Positions 46,216 through 60,561 of a stretch of 64,000 nt of DNA are shown here, one piece after another. The DNA is from Climacteris rufus (Eukaryota > Chordata > Aves > Passeriformes > Climacteridae). Position numbers and translations under genes: made by a program. The DNA is taken from NCBI GenBank assembly GCA_013398175.1, contig VZRZ01007702.1, forward strand, positions 1 to 64,000, written 5' to 3'. The notes under the pieces are model-generated. The model saw only the letters and a list, made by a program, of their open reading frames with translations, was not told the DNA's origin and searched no databases. Each line of letters starts with the position of its first letter. The stretch's first letter is position 1.

Positions 46216-49200
46216 TGAAGTCCAAAAATGTCAAAACCTAATTAAAAGAAAATTTCTTACAGAAATCCACAGCATTTTTTCAGTCAACCAGAAACTACAA
46301 CTATTTGTCTATTTGTCTATTCACACCTTAAAAAAAAATCAGTGTTAAATCCACTTCTTTGTCTGATCATCTGTGATCTTTCTATGAGGAACAATGCTTA
46401 GTTCAATTTGTTAGAGAAGCAAGATTTACCTTTCTTAAGAAGTAAACTAGAATTATTAAACAATTGTTTTAAAAGCTAAAGTTGTACCTGTACATATTTA
46501 AATTTTTCAAAGATGGATTTTAATGTAGTCCAAAATGGTCTATTTTCTGTTGGACAACTATTAATCAGAGAGAGAGAAAGAGATTTTTCCTCCTTAGACT
46601 TGCTGTTGAGACTACCGGTGTGTGACTGGGTCTGATTTCCCAGGTGACTAGACAAAAAATATTTATTGTGAAAAGAATAAATAATTTGTGCTGACATAAA
46701 ACCAAGCCTAATAGCTTTCATTCTTGTTTTGATGAATATTCTTTTAGTATTTATCAGACCACATCACATAATTGCTTCAGTGCTAAATAAATATAAATAT
46801 TAGTTACTTGACATAAAAAATGCATTAATATGTCAGAAGAAAAAATGGCCCATATTGCAAGCAGATAAATGCAAGCTTAAAACCTAAGCAGCCTCAGAAG
46901 CAGGAACTTTTTTGAATTTTAATAATTAATTCGTGAAATGAGATAAAGCTCAACTGTTCTTGTTTCCTCTGAGGAAAGACATTTTTCTTTTTACGAAATA
47001 AGGGTTCTAGACTGCCTTAACTTTTTCCACTCCTTGTTTCTCATCCCCTTTGTCTCCTCTTGCCTTTTAGATGTTCCTGGCTTCAGCTTAGTCTTAATGA
47101 AGTTAAAATTCTAATGTTTCCTCAACACAAACAAGCAAACAAAATAGCCTACTTGATACAGCCAATTCTCATCTCTCTCTTAAAGCCTTATCTTCTTCGT
47201 GTCACTCAGGATCCCATTGCACAGCTTACCTTATTTCTTGACAAAAACATTCAGACTATGCAATGTTCTCCCTGCCTCAGGAATTTTTTGAAAATGAGTA
47301 TATCCAAGCTTCTGTCTTCAGTTATAGAGCAGCTCTCACATGGAGCTCTGTACTGATACACACACCTGGCTTTTCTTGTATATCTTATGTGCAGGAGACC
47401 CCATATAAATACTACACAGACCTCTCCTTCTACCAGGGAAGTTTTAACAATAGGTATTGGTTTAGCTGGTATATATCTGTTCTTACATCCCTCAGATATC
47501 GGTGAATAAACAACTACTAAGAACAAATTGAACCTCACTCTGTCCTCTGCATGGTGTCACCTGTAGATGCTCGCATAATTTTTGCAATTACTGAATTGTT
47601 CTGATAGCATCTCTGTCAGAAATCTATTGGAGGAAAACATTTTCAACTAAAAATTATTTTGAGCCATATCAGTGAGAAACAGGGGAATGCATAGAAAGTT
47701 ATCTCGCTAGAGATTCTTCAAAATATGCTCACAACTGGCAGTTAAAAGCAAATCTATCTTCTGCTGAAGTTGGGCGATATGGTCAGAAACTTAGGAAAAA
47801 TGAGCAGATCTTGGCAGATGTGCTTTTTTTAAATGATTGGACCTTATTTGCTATATTTTATATTGTCTATTAGGACATTTTTCTCTGTGTGTGTGGATGT
47901 ATTCTGCACATCTATGTATTTATAATAATAATTATTTCTATCTATATTAATTGTACAATGTAGTCCTACGGTGCACTGTGAGACTTGCAGAACATGTTGT
48001 ATGTGAGGTATTAGTTCTCTCAAATAGGTCACACCTGCTCTTTTGGGCCTTGTATTCAGGGCTTGAGAAGCCTATATGTTATTGATACAATCTGTAGTTT
48101 ACCATATCTTAAGGAAATGAAAGCTGATGCGGATGGAGCACTGAAATGTAGTGATCCTCATCACTAGAACAGCCCACTGTACGTCAAGATCAGTGACCCA
48201 CACAATAATCAACCTGAACAGGCATGTGCTGTGCTGAGTTGTGCTGCACAGGCTCCTTGGTCATGGATTAAATTCAGCCAGCTCACCCAACCAGATGAGC
48301 CTGCAGGAAGATTCCACTTGTGCATGCAGTGGCAGCAAAATGTTCTCATGTGAACATCTTCTTGAATAGAGTTGTAGGGTTTTTTTAAAGAAATTACATA
48401 TAATAGCTTGAATGAACTAAAAGGAGAAATCTCTCTCCCTGGACAGAATCTGTGCCTCACTTTGGGAAAAATCTACCTGGACTCCATGTGATGCTCCATG
48501 GGTATGACATCCCCAGCACCGGAAGACAAAAGTTTTACTACCTGTATTCCTCATATTCTGTCTTATTAAACCAGCTACTTTATTAAGCATTCATTTCTAG
48601 ACCTTTCTCACAAAGATCGAGCAAGAGCCCTGCACTATTTCTCTCTCCCCTCCCTCCCTGCTCACCCACCAGTGCAGCATATGTGGTCAGGAAAATATTA
48701 CTCTGCTATGTCTACAGGCAAATCCAAATCTCCAGGAACTGCAGTTGTATCTGTCAGGGATGCCTTCCTGAGAATGAGTCATTTTAGACCTGACAGTGAC
48801 CTCAAAGTGACTACAAACATAAGGAAAGCACTCTTAACCAATTCTTGACCCTTGACCAATTCTTCTTCCTCTTCTCTCACAAGTAAAGAAATTGGTGTGG
48901 TGAGACAAGGATTAAATAATATTATTTGGGATTTTTTTAATGTTTAAAATAAAGAATGCTTATCAGGCTCTTCTTTGGGACCTAATTTTCTCAGAATAAT
49001 CTTGGATGTCTGTCTTCTTAAAATATGACATCAAATGAGAAAAAGAAAACCAAAATGTTCCTCACATGTTCCTCATGTGCCTCACAAAACAGCAGTGTTT
49101 TGCTGTTACTTGTAAATTTACAATCCGTATCTCTACCTCTTTGTATTCTTATGAGTCTGCATGGGACTACTGTAGATAGACCTTCTGTAGATCTGTTCTG

Positions 49201-52200
49201 CACAGTTTAAAAATAAAATTAACCAATATAGAGTCTAGAAGTAAAAATGAAGGAAAAGTTCTTATCTATGTTATGTATCCCAAGCCTCTACACATTTGGT
49301 GATGCCATATGGTGTCAAAATTTCACAGGCTAAGCCTTGTAATTGTTGAATTTACTAGATCATTGAAGACATGAAACATTCAAAATCAGTATTATAGAAG
49401 GAATTATGCTAAAAATGTGAAATTTAAAATAATTTGGTTCCTTCCATACTTGCTTATCGAATAGTAAAAAAGCTGTAAGTTTTTCTAAAAAATTCTAAAA
49501 AGCTGAAAACAAACAAACACAACCAGTATTTGTGTATTGGTTTGGAGAAGACGGAAATGCTGTCAGGAATTATATTCTGCAATTTCAGATCTTGCAGACT
49601 AAAAGCCATCTGTGGAGATGCTAAGTGTAATGATGGGAGATTTTCTGGAAAGTTGAATACGAACAAAATGTAATCTCTTCTAGGAATTTCTCTGTATATT
49701 GAAGTAATAATAAAAATCCCCAATGCACCACCTCACAAGCCCCTTCCTCCATCTCTATATTACCTATTCAAGTATTCTCTTTATTGTTCTATATCTTTTT
49801 GGCCTGGCTTGGTAAACTCGGTATGTGCTCTAAGTTTTTGATACCTTATTTCTCATATTCCTTTATCATATTTATCTTATTCTTAGTTCAATCACCCATT
49901 GTTATTTTTATTTATATTATTTTTTTTGTATCTTCGGAACTGTCTACTGCCATTTTTTAACTAATTGATCCAATATGTTGAAATTGAATAAAATTATTGT
50001 CCAGTTTCAGAGACAACCTCAAGTTAGTTTTTAAAAACAGAAAACAAGAGGGATGCAAGGAAAAGCTACACACTCTTGCCTTTCCAGGCTGAGTGTTCCA
50101 ACTTCTTGCTACAAAGTGAGAAATATATTTGTTTTTTTTAGTGTGACGGCCTATTCAAGTCATCTTTTTGATCACTGTATATAACTGGTGCTGAGCATTA
50201 TGACTCTACACTGTAATTATATTTTACCTTTCAAATATTTAATTAAAAGTTATTGTTTATGTTCTTCACTCCAATTGTTGGAGAAAACCTTAATCCTTAA
50301 ATGCTTAAAAATACAGTCATATTTACAAATTGAACAAATTGAATCCAGGTGATTTTTCCAATTGACTTGCATAAAATGGGTCACTCAAATTTATATGGAG
50401 GAAAAAAGGAAAACAAAAGCTGTTTTGTTCTGATGTCCTAGTGGCAAAATCTATATCAACAATATAAAAGAGATTATGCATGCCTTAGATTAATTTGTAT
50501 TTTAATTCCATAACTTTTCAAACATTTGGAGGGAGGGGGAGGTGGAGAGCACAGGAAGAAAAGTAGGTCTGTAAATATTTGTGGGGAAATCCTTCTAACT
50601 TAGTTTTGCAAATCTACATAAATACTTCTAGACCTAAGACAGATTTTGGCTATCTCATCTATTTAAGAGATTGACACTTCTTTCTTTGTTCCACTACATG
50701 CATTTTAAACCTCTCCCTTTGTATAAGTTTAACTGCACTGTAAGCATGTTGAAGGAACTCCACTCATCCCTTACTCACTTATCTCACATTTCTCTTATTT
50801 AAATTGCTTAAATTTTTTTCCTTAATTTATTGATGTGTTGTCAATTACTTCTGGGTAATATTGTTTCCTAGTTTCTAGAGCAATTAAAACATCACTTAAC
50901 CACATACCATATAGTTTCAAAATAAATTGTTATATTTTTATAGTTAATATTCATCCAGCCAAAAATCTTGCAGAAAAGTGTCTTCTGAGATTACTGATAT
51001 TATTGGCTGAAGTAGACAGTTCTTAATGATCAAGATAAACTTATCACCTTGTTTATGTCATCAAAACGTATTTTGTCAGTGTCTCAAATGCCTTCTTTCC
51101 ATGCAGGCTTCTAAGAATAATCAATTCTAATTTTCCCTATTTTCAAGAATATCACTGCTTTTTTCACAATTGAATCCTGTGCTCTCTGGAGTTTTATTAT
51201 TTTGTCTTTCTTTAGTTCTCCTTTTTATATCAATTATTTACTGGGTTTTTTTCATTCTGCAAGTCTTCCATGAATGAGCCCAATTACATATGTGAATTTA
51301 AACTCCACTTCCAACCAAATTAGTATTAAATTTATCAATCTTTCATATTCCTCATGTCCAATCTCATATTTTATTGGTTTTCAGTATTTTTCTCTCAGTC
51401 CCAGAAAGCCAACATAGGGAAAACAGATCTAATTTTCTTCCTGAAACCTTATTGACTACACTTGTTTTTTTGCTGTGATGTTTATTTGTTCTTGTCTTTG
51501 AAATACGAAATATATTGTCCTGTCTTTCCCGTTACTCACTGCAGATAGTAAATAAAGCCTATTGCAGCCTAAAATTTACTTCCTTTTTTCCTCTGTTAAA
51601 AAATTGCAGATCTATGCACTTTAGTTTTTGATCCTTTTGTTGCTTATGCCAGTAATATTAATGGTCTTATCGAATTCACTGTCAATGATGCTAATGGCAC
51701 TATTCTTTTGCCTAAAATTTTAAATGTAAGTTATTTTCTTATTTGGTTGGTTTGTTTGTTTGTATGGTTGGTTGGGGTTTTTTTGTTTGTTTGTTTTGTT
51801 ATAACACTGTTTCTCCTGACTCCCCCTTAATATTCTTGCAAACTCTTGAATACAAACATAACACAGAGTATGATAACTTTCTTGGTCACATTTTTCTTCT
51901 TCTTATATTTCTTCCCTTATCTTTAAAGATCAATAACATTAGTCATACTTGATTCTGTAAAGAGCTGACAAAAAAGTGATTTCTCATGTATTACAAAAAA
52001 TTTACATTGCTCTGTGAAGCTCAAAAGCCATTCCATGTGCTCCTGTGCCTGCCTTTCAGATGCCCATGGCTTCAGTAGCTTTCCTTTAATATTTAAATCT
52101 TTCTGAATAACATGGACTCATTTATGACTCACTTATGAGATAAAAATGAATATTACTACAAGCAGATGTGCATCACCAAGACTTGTCAGAAAAATCAGAG

Positions 52201-52382
52201 GAGCTGATCTTTACATGGTCTTTCTTAATGCATGACTGATTATATTGTTGCCACTTTCTGCTGTAGTTCTCACTTGTGATATTCGAATGTACTGAAACTT
52301 CATTAAATTAGAATGTTCTCTGTGAATAGGCTGTGTTTTTGCTTAATTTATGAGCATCTTGTGGAAATCTAAAATAAACCAC
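46216..52382. other. AT-rich non-coding DNA, no gene seen
   Basis: More than 6 kb without a recognised gene or repeat family. Short T-rich and TTTG-rich runs occur, for example near 51745-51800. Confidence 0.5.
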
Positions 52383-53138
52383 TGTGATGGTTTAACACCA
52401 GATGGAAATTAAATTCCAAACAAGCCACGCTCCTTCCTCCCACTCCCTAAGAGAGGAACAAAGGCAGAGACTACAGTTTGAGATAACTATTTAGTGAAAG
52501 TAAACGGCACAGGAATAAGAAATGCATGGTAACAACAGCAATATTAATAACAAAAGTATACCAAAAGAGAAGGTGCTTTACACACAAAAAGTGTTCACCA
52601 CCACTCCCCTTAATTACATTTGCCAAGGCAAATGTAAGATGGCAGGCACGGCCATGGTTTCCCATCCCCAAGCCTGAGGCAACAAAAAAATGCCACCACA
52701 TTGGACTGCCATGCTCTGCTGGTTCAAATTCCATGTTTCAAGCCACCCTGGACCACTCGCCTCTGCTCATTCTGCTGGACTGGATGATGTGTGGCTGTTT
52801 CCAGCACCGGTGCTGCTCTACTCCATTCGGCACGGGCTCAACTTCCCTGCCACTATTTTGTTCCTGGCAGCTGCTTGGCTCTGTTTGCCACTTGCAGTTG
52901 TGTTTTTCCTGAGGGGACAAGAAGGGACAGGCGGCAGTAGGGGAAGGACAGATTCTGCACGCTGCTCCCAGCAACTTCCCAAGAGAAGAGATGGAACAAA
53001 ATGGCCCATTTCCGGGGTATGGTCCTTGTTCCTTTCTCCAGAACCATGCCCCAGAGCAATGATTTGAGTGGTATAGAACAGCAACTTAGCCTTGCCCCAT
53101 GGCTCTAACCTCTGTCCCTTGTAAGCAAACCCAGGACA
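52383..53138 (-). repeat. Solo LTR, 756 bp, inverted
   Basis: Left edge TGTGATGGTTTAACACCAG is the inverted end of a common avian ERVL-type LTR; right edge AACCCAGGACA is its inverted start. Flanks accac (52378-52382) and accag (53139-53143) match at 4 of 5. Overlapping open frames (52526-53309) are chance. Confidence 0.8.
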
Positions 53139-53643
53139 ACCAGTATTTTTTTTGCCTTTCATAATCTCTCCTGCTCCTGTAATTGAAACAATTAGTCCAG
53201 AGAAGGCCAGGTTTTTTGATGAATATAGCAGACACATTTTATTGATATCTGATGTGTTTAACTGAAATTTAGTGGGTAACACTGCTTGTGAAAAAGGATA
53301 TGGTGGCAAAGAGATTCATCCAGAGTAGCTGTGAGATGAAGCACAGGGCGTTATTCTCTTGATCTTATACACAAGAGCACTGGATGGATGGATCCTCCTG
53401 GCTGCAGAGAGTGAAATCTTCAACATCTTCAACCAGTAGTTGTAAATATACAAACATTGGCCATCAATTTGCACTATAACCATCTGCTTAGATGCATTAT
53501 TCCTGCTCACAAGTGATATGAAAGCTAACTACGCAACAAATGCCACTTTAGTTACTTGGCAGCCTTCAACTCCACAGGAGCCTTTTTTCTGTTGGAAAGA
53601 GTATCCTTTTAACCTCCAAACTTCATCACATCAGTCACACCTG
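53139..53643. other. Non-coding DNA, no gene seen
   Basis: Nothing recognised. Confidence 0.5.
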
Positions 53644-53950
53644 TTTGTTGCCCTGAGTTTTGTAGTTCTTCGATGTTTTCATTCTTCTGTAACAGTTTCT
53701 CCCACACTTTCTGTAAACATAGCCATGTTTTTCTAACTGTGTTCTATTGTTTGCATTCCTTTCTCCTGGGCAGAGATGTCTGATGGATTTTTCCTTTGAC
53801 CAGTGTGATTGAGGGGTGGCAATTTCTCCCTCCAATCCACGGTGGTTTCTAAGAAGAGATATAAATAAAGTCCGAGGTCTCTTGGCCCCCCTTATTGGGC
53901 TTGTGTCTCTGACAGGTGTCTGCGTGTTTCTTTCGTGTCCAAGTGCGACG
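53644..53950 (+). repeat. Solo LTR, family E, 307 bp, 4-bp TSD
   Basis: Aligns with 57899-58205 over its whole length ('ttgccctg', 'tttctgtaaacatag', 'cattcctttctc', 'tttcctttgacca'). Both are 307 bp. TATAAATAAAG at 53860-53870. Perfect 4-bp cctg flanks it (53640-53643 and 53951-53954). The usual TG/CA ends are mutated. Confidence 0.8.
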
Positions 53951-55317
53951 CCTGTTCATACCAGCATGCCAAAAATTCTACATGAAAGAATTTCTAGCTA
54001 ACACTTTTGAAACATGAAAAGGGTGCATGCAGAATGTCAAATTGTGTAATAGGTCACATTATGTAAATATTTATAGTACCTTAACAAACAAAAGCCTTCT
54101 TGGCAAAAAAGGATGCGAGAAGGTCATGTTAAACAAAATTAAAATGGACACATAAATTATAAAGTGGGATTTGATTTATGCTTATCTTCTCACAGAAGAG
54201 CAAGAGCAGAAAATGAAGAGTACTGACTGTTTACACTTGCCTTCGTGGAATTAAAAATCATGGTCATAAAATCACGTTTATCCCGAATAGATTTTGTTCT
54301 GAGGGATTTTCTTATTTTCTGATATTATTGTAACACTTTCTCCAAAATATTTTAGATTTTTTACTTAACTATAATATGGAAAGCCATGTTAAAGCTTTAA
54401 AAATCTGTGTAAACTAGAAAGAACAACCCAGATCAGCATTTTACTGCAGCAGTTAAGCATCCCAAATTTTAGAAAGAGTTTATCTTTTGATTTAGAGGAG
54501 CCAGATCATCTGACAAAACAAACCCTCAACTGAATACTGAAGCAAGTAGATAAGATATGATATTAGGTTGGAAAACTGAGAAGTCTTTTTAACATGAGGT
54601 CTATGCAAAGTAAAGGGTTGCCTTTGGAAACAGAATTTGTTCCTTAAAATGGCAGGTGTATTGAAACACTAAATGGGGATGAACTAATTTAAGAAGTGTT
54701 GGAGAATACTTTAAAAGAAGAGGAAGACTATAGAGGACAAAGAGTAATTTAAAATTCCTTAAAATAACTGATTATTTAATAAATGAGAATTAATACTTGT
54801 ATAAAACATAAATAATTTTTTATTGTTGTTATTTCCCAGAAGGATCAGGCTCCAAATTTGATGACATTAATTTTCTTGTAGAAAATTTTCTGTATTTTTT
54901 ATATATTGTTGGAACTTGAGTATACTGCATGATGATATAAAATAGTCTTCTGTCTTGAAAGAGATTTTCCAGTACAAAGAGTGATGTTGTGGAGAAATCT
55001 ACTAGTCTAAGTTCCTTCAGAAGCTGCTTAATATTTCTTCACCTGGCTAGATTTATTCTTTGATATATATATCTAAATTAATAGACTAGCATATTGGAAA
55101 TAAAAAAAATTGTATTAATACAAATCATGTATTGATTTATAGTACATATTTATTACTATGCTATGAACATTCAGATACCCACCATCTGCAGAACTCCTCT
55201 CTTTGGATTTCATCATTAATATTTTAATTTAAATATTTTGTTAATAGTTGATGATTGACTGTTCATTGAAACACAATGCACTGCTTGCACAAGTTAATCT
55301 ATTTTTTCTTCTCACAG
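53951..55317. other. AT-rich non-coding DNA
   Basis: No gene recognised. The right end is a pyrimidine-rich splice-acceptor-like tract, noted with the next entry. Confidence 0.5.
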
Positions 55318-55695
55318 GTGCTTTTGCACATTTGTCATGAAAATGGTTCTTCCCATGCTAGAGCAAGATCCTGCACTGTTGGGATAGGAGCTCTGGAGGT
55401 TTGGAAGCAGACAGAATTTGACTGCAGCCTTGCGGGGGAAGATGGTTTGTTGTAACCTATGGGTGACCATCTGTGTTGAAGAAACCACAGTGACCTCCTA
55501 CAAGGTGTTGACACTCACTTTTGTACTGAACTCCAATGACAATCTGTTTTGCTGGCACAGAACATTGTGACTTTGCCTTCACTGGTCCCACCCTGGTGCT
55601 TGGCTTTGGTTATTTTGTCTTTTTAGTGGGATGATGGTGGTGGTCTGTGAGCACCATATTTTTAATTTATTTAATAAAATATATATATCCTTTTT
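55318..55695 (+). other. Candidate terminal exon (acceptor plus AATAAA)
   Basis: A strong acceptor-like tract (TATTTTTTCTTCTCACAG) ends at 55317. It is followed by about 370 bp of more GC-balanced sequence ending in AATAAA at 55673-55678. From the acceptor one frame is open for 45 codons, to TAA at 55453-55455, without a starting ATG. It could be the last exon of a host gene or a non-coding RNA, or chance. The protein stretch is not recognised. Confidence 0.3.
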
Positions 55696-57898
55696 TAAAA
55701 TATTTAAATTAAAGTATTTATTCACCCTTTTTCTTTAAAAGGATGTTTGGAGGAAAAAATTAATCTTAGGAGAGGTCAAAAACAATCAATGAAAATTTGC
55801 AAAAAAAACCCCTGAATTTTTATACTGCTATTCCAATGTTGTATGTAGTTGCTTTTTGTAATTATTCTCACCAATATAATTCATTATACATAATAAACTA
55901 AATGTTCAATTTCTCATCCTGTTTGAACTTGGTCTCCAGTTTATTGAGTTAGAAGTAAAATGCTGGTGCTTTTCTGCCAATGAAAGCACTGTGTCCCTTG
56001 CTTACTAAATCAATATTGACTTAACCTAGACCTTCAGATATTACCAAGTTCCCCCTGGAAAAAGTAAAGTGATACATGTAAGAGGGAAAACAAGCAAATA
56101 TTTCCCTTTTTACTGCTTTTTGCCTGTTGCCTAGATGAACAGAAAGTTTGGAGTTAGACTAATCTAATCCCTTGATTTTCCTTGCTTTTTGCTCTTGAAT
56201 TCAATGAAGATTAAGTTAACGACTTTGCTTTGGTGTATATGCTAATGTGAAAATATTGGATCATGTTTGTTGCCAGAATGTTCTATGCGAGTTACAAACC
56301 AACAGTTAACTTTCTAATGTTTAATAGTTAGTATATAGCTTTTCCTTCCAGATTTGTGCTTGGGTTTGGTGAAGTTGGTTTTTGTTGTTGTTGTTGTTTG
56401 TTTGTTTTTATTTTTAATAAAATAAGCCTGGTATGTAATTACAGTAGTGCTGTTCTAGGCTTTATCTTGGAAATAAAAGAACTACTAAGCACCACTGATA
56501 TACTTTTCACTGGGTTTATAACAAGAAAAGGAAATGCACAAAAAATGAATGCAACAACCCTGCATCAAGCTTTTTGGATCTCAACGTACAATTTCCCTTT
56601 GAGCCAGAACCTGTGGTTTTTTGTAATTTTTAATTCCTTTTTAAAATAGGAATATCCTTTCAAGGATATTCTACATAAGTATATTCTACATAAGAAGTAA
56701 AACCCTTTGACTCTTGCAAAAAATTTGAGTGTTTTACAGAACAAAGCAGAAGCATGTTGTTGGAGATGATGGTGTTCATTAGGTTCTAATAACACTTTGA
56801 TAGATCCAACAACTGTCAGAAGTCTATGAATGCCTTTTCCTGCTCTTACTTCCTTTCCCCCTCCCACCCCTTATCCCCTCCACATCTCTGAGGATTCTGA
56901 AGGAAGAATTACCACCATTGGTGTCACAGGTGAGCATGAGCAAACTGTGCTGCTGATTCTGGTATCTGCCCATGTATTGTCTAAATGTATTTTAAAATTA
57001 CAGTGTAAAACTGGATTCACCAGAACCTGAATGTAGGATGTGCTTCAGTTACACTCAGAAGTAATGAAAGCACCTCCATGTCCTTTGAAAACAGAGCCAA
57101 AGATTTTGCCTGGAGTTTTTGCAAATATTTTTATTTTTTCTTTAAATTGTTTACATCTTTTATACATGTAAAGTATTGGTTCATGTGGAGGAGAAAGATT
57201 GCAAACTGGAACACTCACCACAGAATTCCTTCTGACTTCTAAAATGGAATAGAATTCTAGAAATTATTCTCTTTCATGTGAGAAAGAATGACTTACATGT
57301 ATTGAAGAAAGCTGACCTTAGGAACCTATCTTTGCCATAGGGTTATTTTTCAGTGTTGAACAGATTCTTTATTATAGAACACATTGGGTTTTAAATAAAG
57401 AAAAGAAATCCTTGGTCATAAGAAGAAAAATGAATTATAAAATACTTATAAATAGAGAAGATTTTCTTTAATAAATGTCTTAAATTATCCTAGGTAGCTC
57501 AGTGTCTCAGAGATTATGCAGATCTATTTTGTTATAGAGTGCCATAGAATATTTATAAACTGCCACCCGTGGCAAGACAGTTGAGGTCAAAGCAAATGGA
57601 AACATTATATATGACACAATGTATTAAAAAAATATTAGAATTATTAGTCAATGTCCAGAAATTAAATTTAGTTATGCTCTGTTAAAATCCTCAATAAAAT
57701 ATCTATTGCTGAGTTCAATAAATATATGCCAAAATATTCTCCTCTGTGAGAGTGCTGCAGAAACACCTTTGTGGATTTTTCCTTGACTCAAGCTGCAATA
57801 ACAAGATTCATGTAATAGAGGCTTCCTGCTCATACGCTGCCTTTAAAATTCATTTCAGGAGTGTGTGCATATATTCACTGCTGACCTCACTGTGCTGT
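55696..57898. other. AT-rich non-coding DNA, no gene seen
   Basis: Nothing recognised apart from a GTT-rich run near 56379-56410. Confidence 0.5.
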
Positions 57899-58205
57899 TG
57901 TGTTGCCCTGCTTCTTGTAGCTGAATGTTTTTTACTTCCTTTCACACAGTTCTTTCTGTAAACATAGCTATGTTATTGTAACTGTATCTTATCATTCACA
58001 TTCCTTTCTCATGGACACAGAACTTTGATGGACATTTCCTTTGACCACTGTAGTTGAGGGAGGAAGAACTGATTTCCTCCAATGAATAGTGATTTCCAAA
58101 TGTATATAAAAAATAAAGAAGGCGGGTCTTGTGGCCCTTCCTTCCTTCTCTTTGATCCTGGACACAGGTGTCTCTGGCTCGTCCTTTTGTGTCGCTGCTG
58201 TGACA
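57899..58205 (+). repeat. Solo LTR, family E, 307 bp, 4-bp TSD
   Basis: Starts TGTGTTGCCCTG and ends GCTGTGACA. Perfect 4-bp ctgt flanks it (57895-57898 and 58206-58209). TATATAAAAAATAAAG at 58103-58118. Sister of 53644-53950. Confidence 0.85.
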
Positions 58206-58958
58206 CTGTTGGAAGAAATCTATTTTGCATAAATTAAAGTGAGACCCTTCATGAGCCCAAGCTCCAAGATACATGCTGCTCACAATTGCAATTGAAGCAA
58301 ATTGACATCAGAATATCAAGCCATACAGTGTCACTCATCTTGTGATTGCCACAAAATGATCCCTGGAAATTACCTAGGCAGCACCTCTTGTATAGTACCG
58401 AAATAACACCCAGTAGTTTAAGCATCCAGACCTATTAATCTAATTTCTTGTATAAATTTGCCCACTATCCAGTTAACAGTTTACATACATGTCTTTTTTG
58501 GTTCAACTATAAATGAAACAAAAATTGTTATAGGTATGAAAGCAATAATTTTAAACCATAAACGATCAGAAAATACTCATTTCCCAAAATTTCATGTTCA
58601 TATTGATAACTTCCAAAGAATATAAATTGGTAATTACTATTGTGTATATATATTTGAGTAATGGAATTATTTTTGTGTTGCAATTTTTTTTACTAGGCCA
58701 ATTCTTATTTTTTCCCCTAATTGAATTGTAATTGAAGTTTATCTTTTTATTGTTGCTCTTGTTGACAAGTGGAAAAACTCTCAGTGAAAGAAAGTCATAG
58801 AGAAGAAAAGAACTTCATAACACTTGTGAGAATTTCTAGAAATGATGGCAATATATGATATTATGGAGTAGTGATTAAAGGAACTGAAGACTCTGAAACT
58901 AGAAAATTCCAGTCCTCTGCTAAAGTCAGAGTTGGAAAACTATCATATAATGGATGAC
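58206..58958. other. AT-rich non-coding DNA, no gene seen
   Basis: Nothing recognised. Confidence 0.55.
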
Positions 58959-59227
58959 TGTGCAGCAGCAATCCGTAATAATGAGACAGCACACGCCTTG
59001 GTTCGCAGAGATCCGAGAGCCAGCCAGCAGCAGCAGCCCCGTTTATTGTATTGTCCTTTTTATATAGTAGGAACACAGGTTGGCTAGGTCCTACACCACC
59101 CTAATCCAAAACACATAGTACAAGAAGGACAAACAACAGGTGGTTTATCTTACTGTTTTCATACCTCCCATGGGAAAGAAGGATTTTCTCACAAGCAGCC
59201 CTAGGCAGCAAGATTTGGGCTGCTACA
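58959..59227 (-). repeat. Solo LTR, minus strand, right edge uncertain
   Basis: Minus-strand ACTATATAAAAAGG, then AATAAACGG, then a GC-rich tail ending CTGCTGCACA give a U3-R-U5 layout. With the start at 59227 (TGTAGCAGCCC) a 4-bp tgac duplication fits (58955-58958 and 59228-59231). The element may instead extend to about 59409. Confidence 0.6.
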
Positions 59228-60561
59228 TGACTGGACAGAACCCCTTGACTCAGGGCAAAGTTGGCAGCTGACTGGGACAGTTGGTAGAATAGTGATGGCA
59301 GATCATGCAGTATATTGTTGGGCTGATCCTGCTTTGCACTGCCCTTCTGTGATGCATTCAAACTCTTTTGTAGCCATCCCTTCCTGATAACTCTTATATA
59401 TCCTTCACAATACAGAATACATTAAATACAAATACATTAAATATTCGTCTAGGAACTGTTACACTATATAAATCTTCTAGAGTTTGGGTAACTATTAAAG
59501 TTAATTTCTGCGCAAAAATATCTCCACACATTTTTTGCTTATTCTGACAAAACATCTCCATGAAAATGTATTTAAACACACAACAATTTTAAAGTTTTGT
59601 TTGTTTTTTGTTTTTTTTTTGTTTTGTTTTAACAGAGGAATCCTAGAAAAGAATACAAGAAGGAATACTTAAGTATTATTTGAGCTTATGCAATTGCTCC
59701 AATTTGGTGCCAGGATCACTTATAGTTATCTTCAGAAAAAATAATTAAGTAGAAATTATATATTTATATGGACTTTCAACCAAGAAACTTAGAAAGAAGG
59801 TTAGAATAAATTACCCATATATGTGACTTCTCAAATAGACACAATTTTGTTGCTAAGCATTCTCACAGTTACAGCCCTATGAGACCTAAATGGCATTTTT
59901 TCCATTTATATTAATTTTTTACATTTCTTCTCTGATTTTTAGTATTCACCAGAGTTTTTAAAACCTGAGAATAGGCTTTCACTCAAAACCAGGTGATAAT
60001 GGCATGAGAAATAACTTAAAATTAAATGGCTAAAGTTTTGAGACAGCCTGGACCCACATCCAATTTTCGTCTGAAGTAAACAACAAGCACAAATAAGAAA
60101 CTAAAATACTGACTAGTTGATTTATAAGTAGCTTACTTTGCTTCTTACCTTGAAATAAAGCACTCTGCTTCAGTTCATATTTTCCTTAAAAAAGGAAGAA
60201 ATTCTTTTTTTTAAATTTTTTTTAAATTTGCAACACCTACTCAAATATATAGTTCAGATTTCAGTTACGTGTATTCTGCACCTGACCCAACAGAACACAC
60301 TCCTGTGTTCAGTAACTCCCTGATGGAACTCCTCTGCTAGCACTGAGACTGGTACAAATGAGAAATAAACTGCCATGGAGGGTGTGGAAAAATGCATTTA
60401 ATGTCTCCAGTGCTGGGTCAGTCCTTTGGATTGTTGTCAGGCCTATTTATGTGATTTAGGATAGTAATTGATGTGATTTAGGATAGTAATTTCAGTGTGA
60501 TTTTAAAAAAGTGTAAAATACACTAATTGCAAAATTATTCTGTGTTACTGTTCCTCCTAGG
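59228..60561. other. Non-coding DNA, no gene seen
   Basis: The first 180 bp may belong to the LTR on the left. The rest is AT-rich with no recognised feature. Confidence 0.5.

Noticed and set aside
52526..53309. Open frames of up to 163 codons on both strands
   Set aside because: They lie largely in the inverted LTR at 52383-53138.
53640..58209. A second provirus bounded by the two 307-bp LTRs
   Set aside because: Each LTR has its own different 4-bp flanking duplication and no retroviral gene is seen between them.
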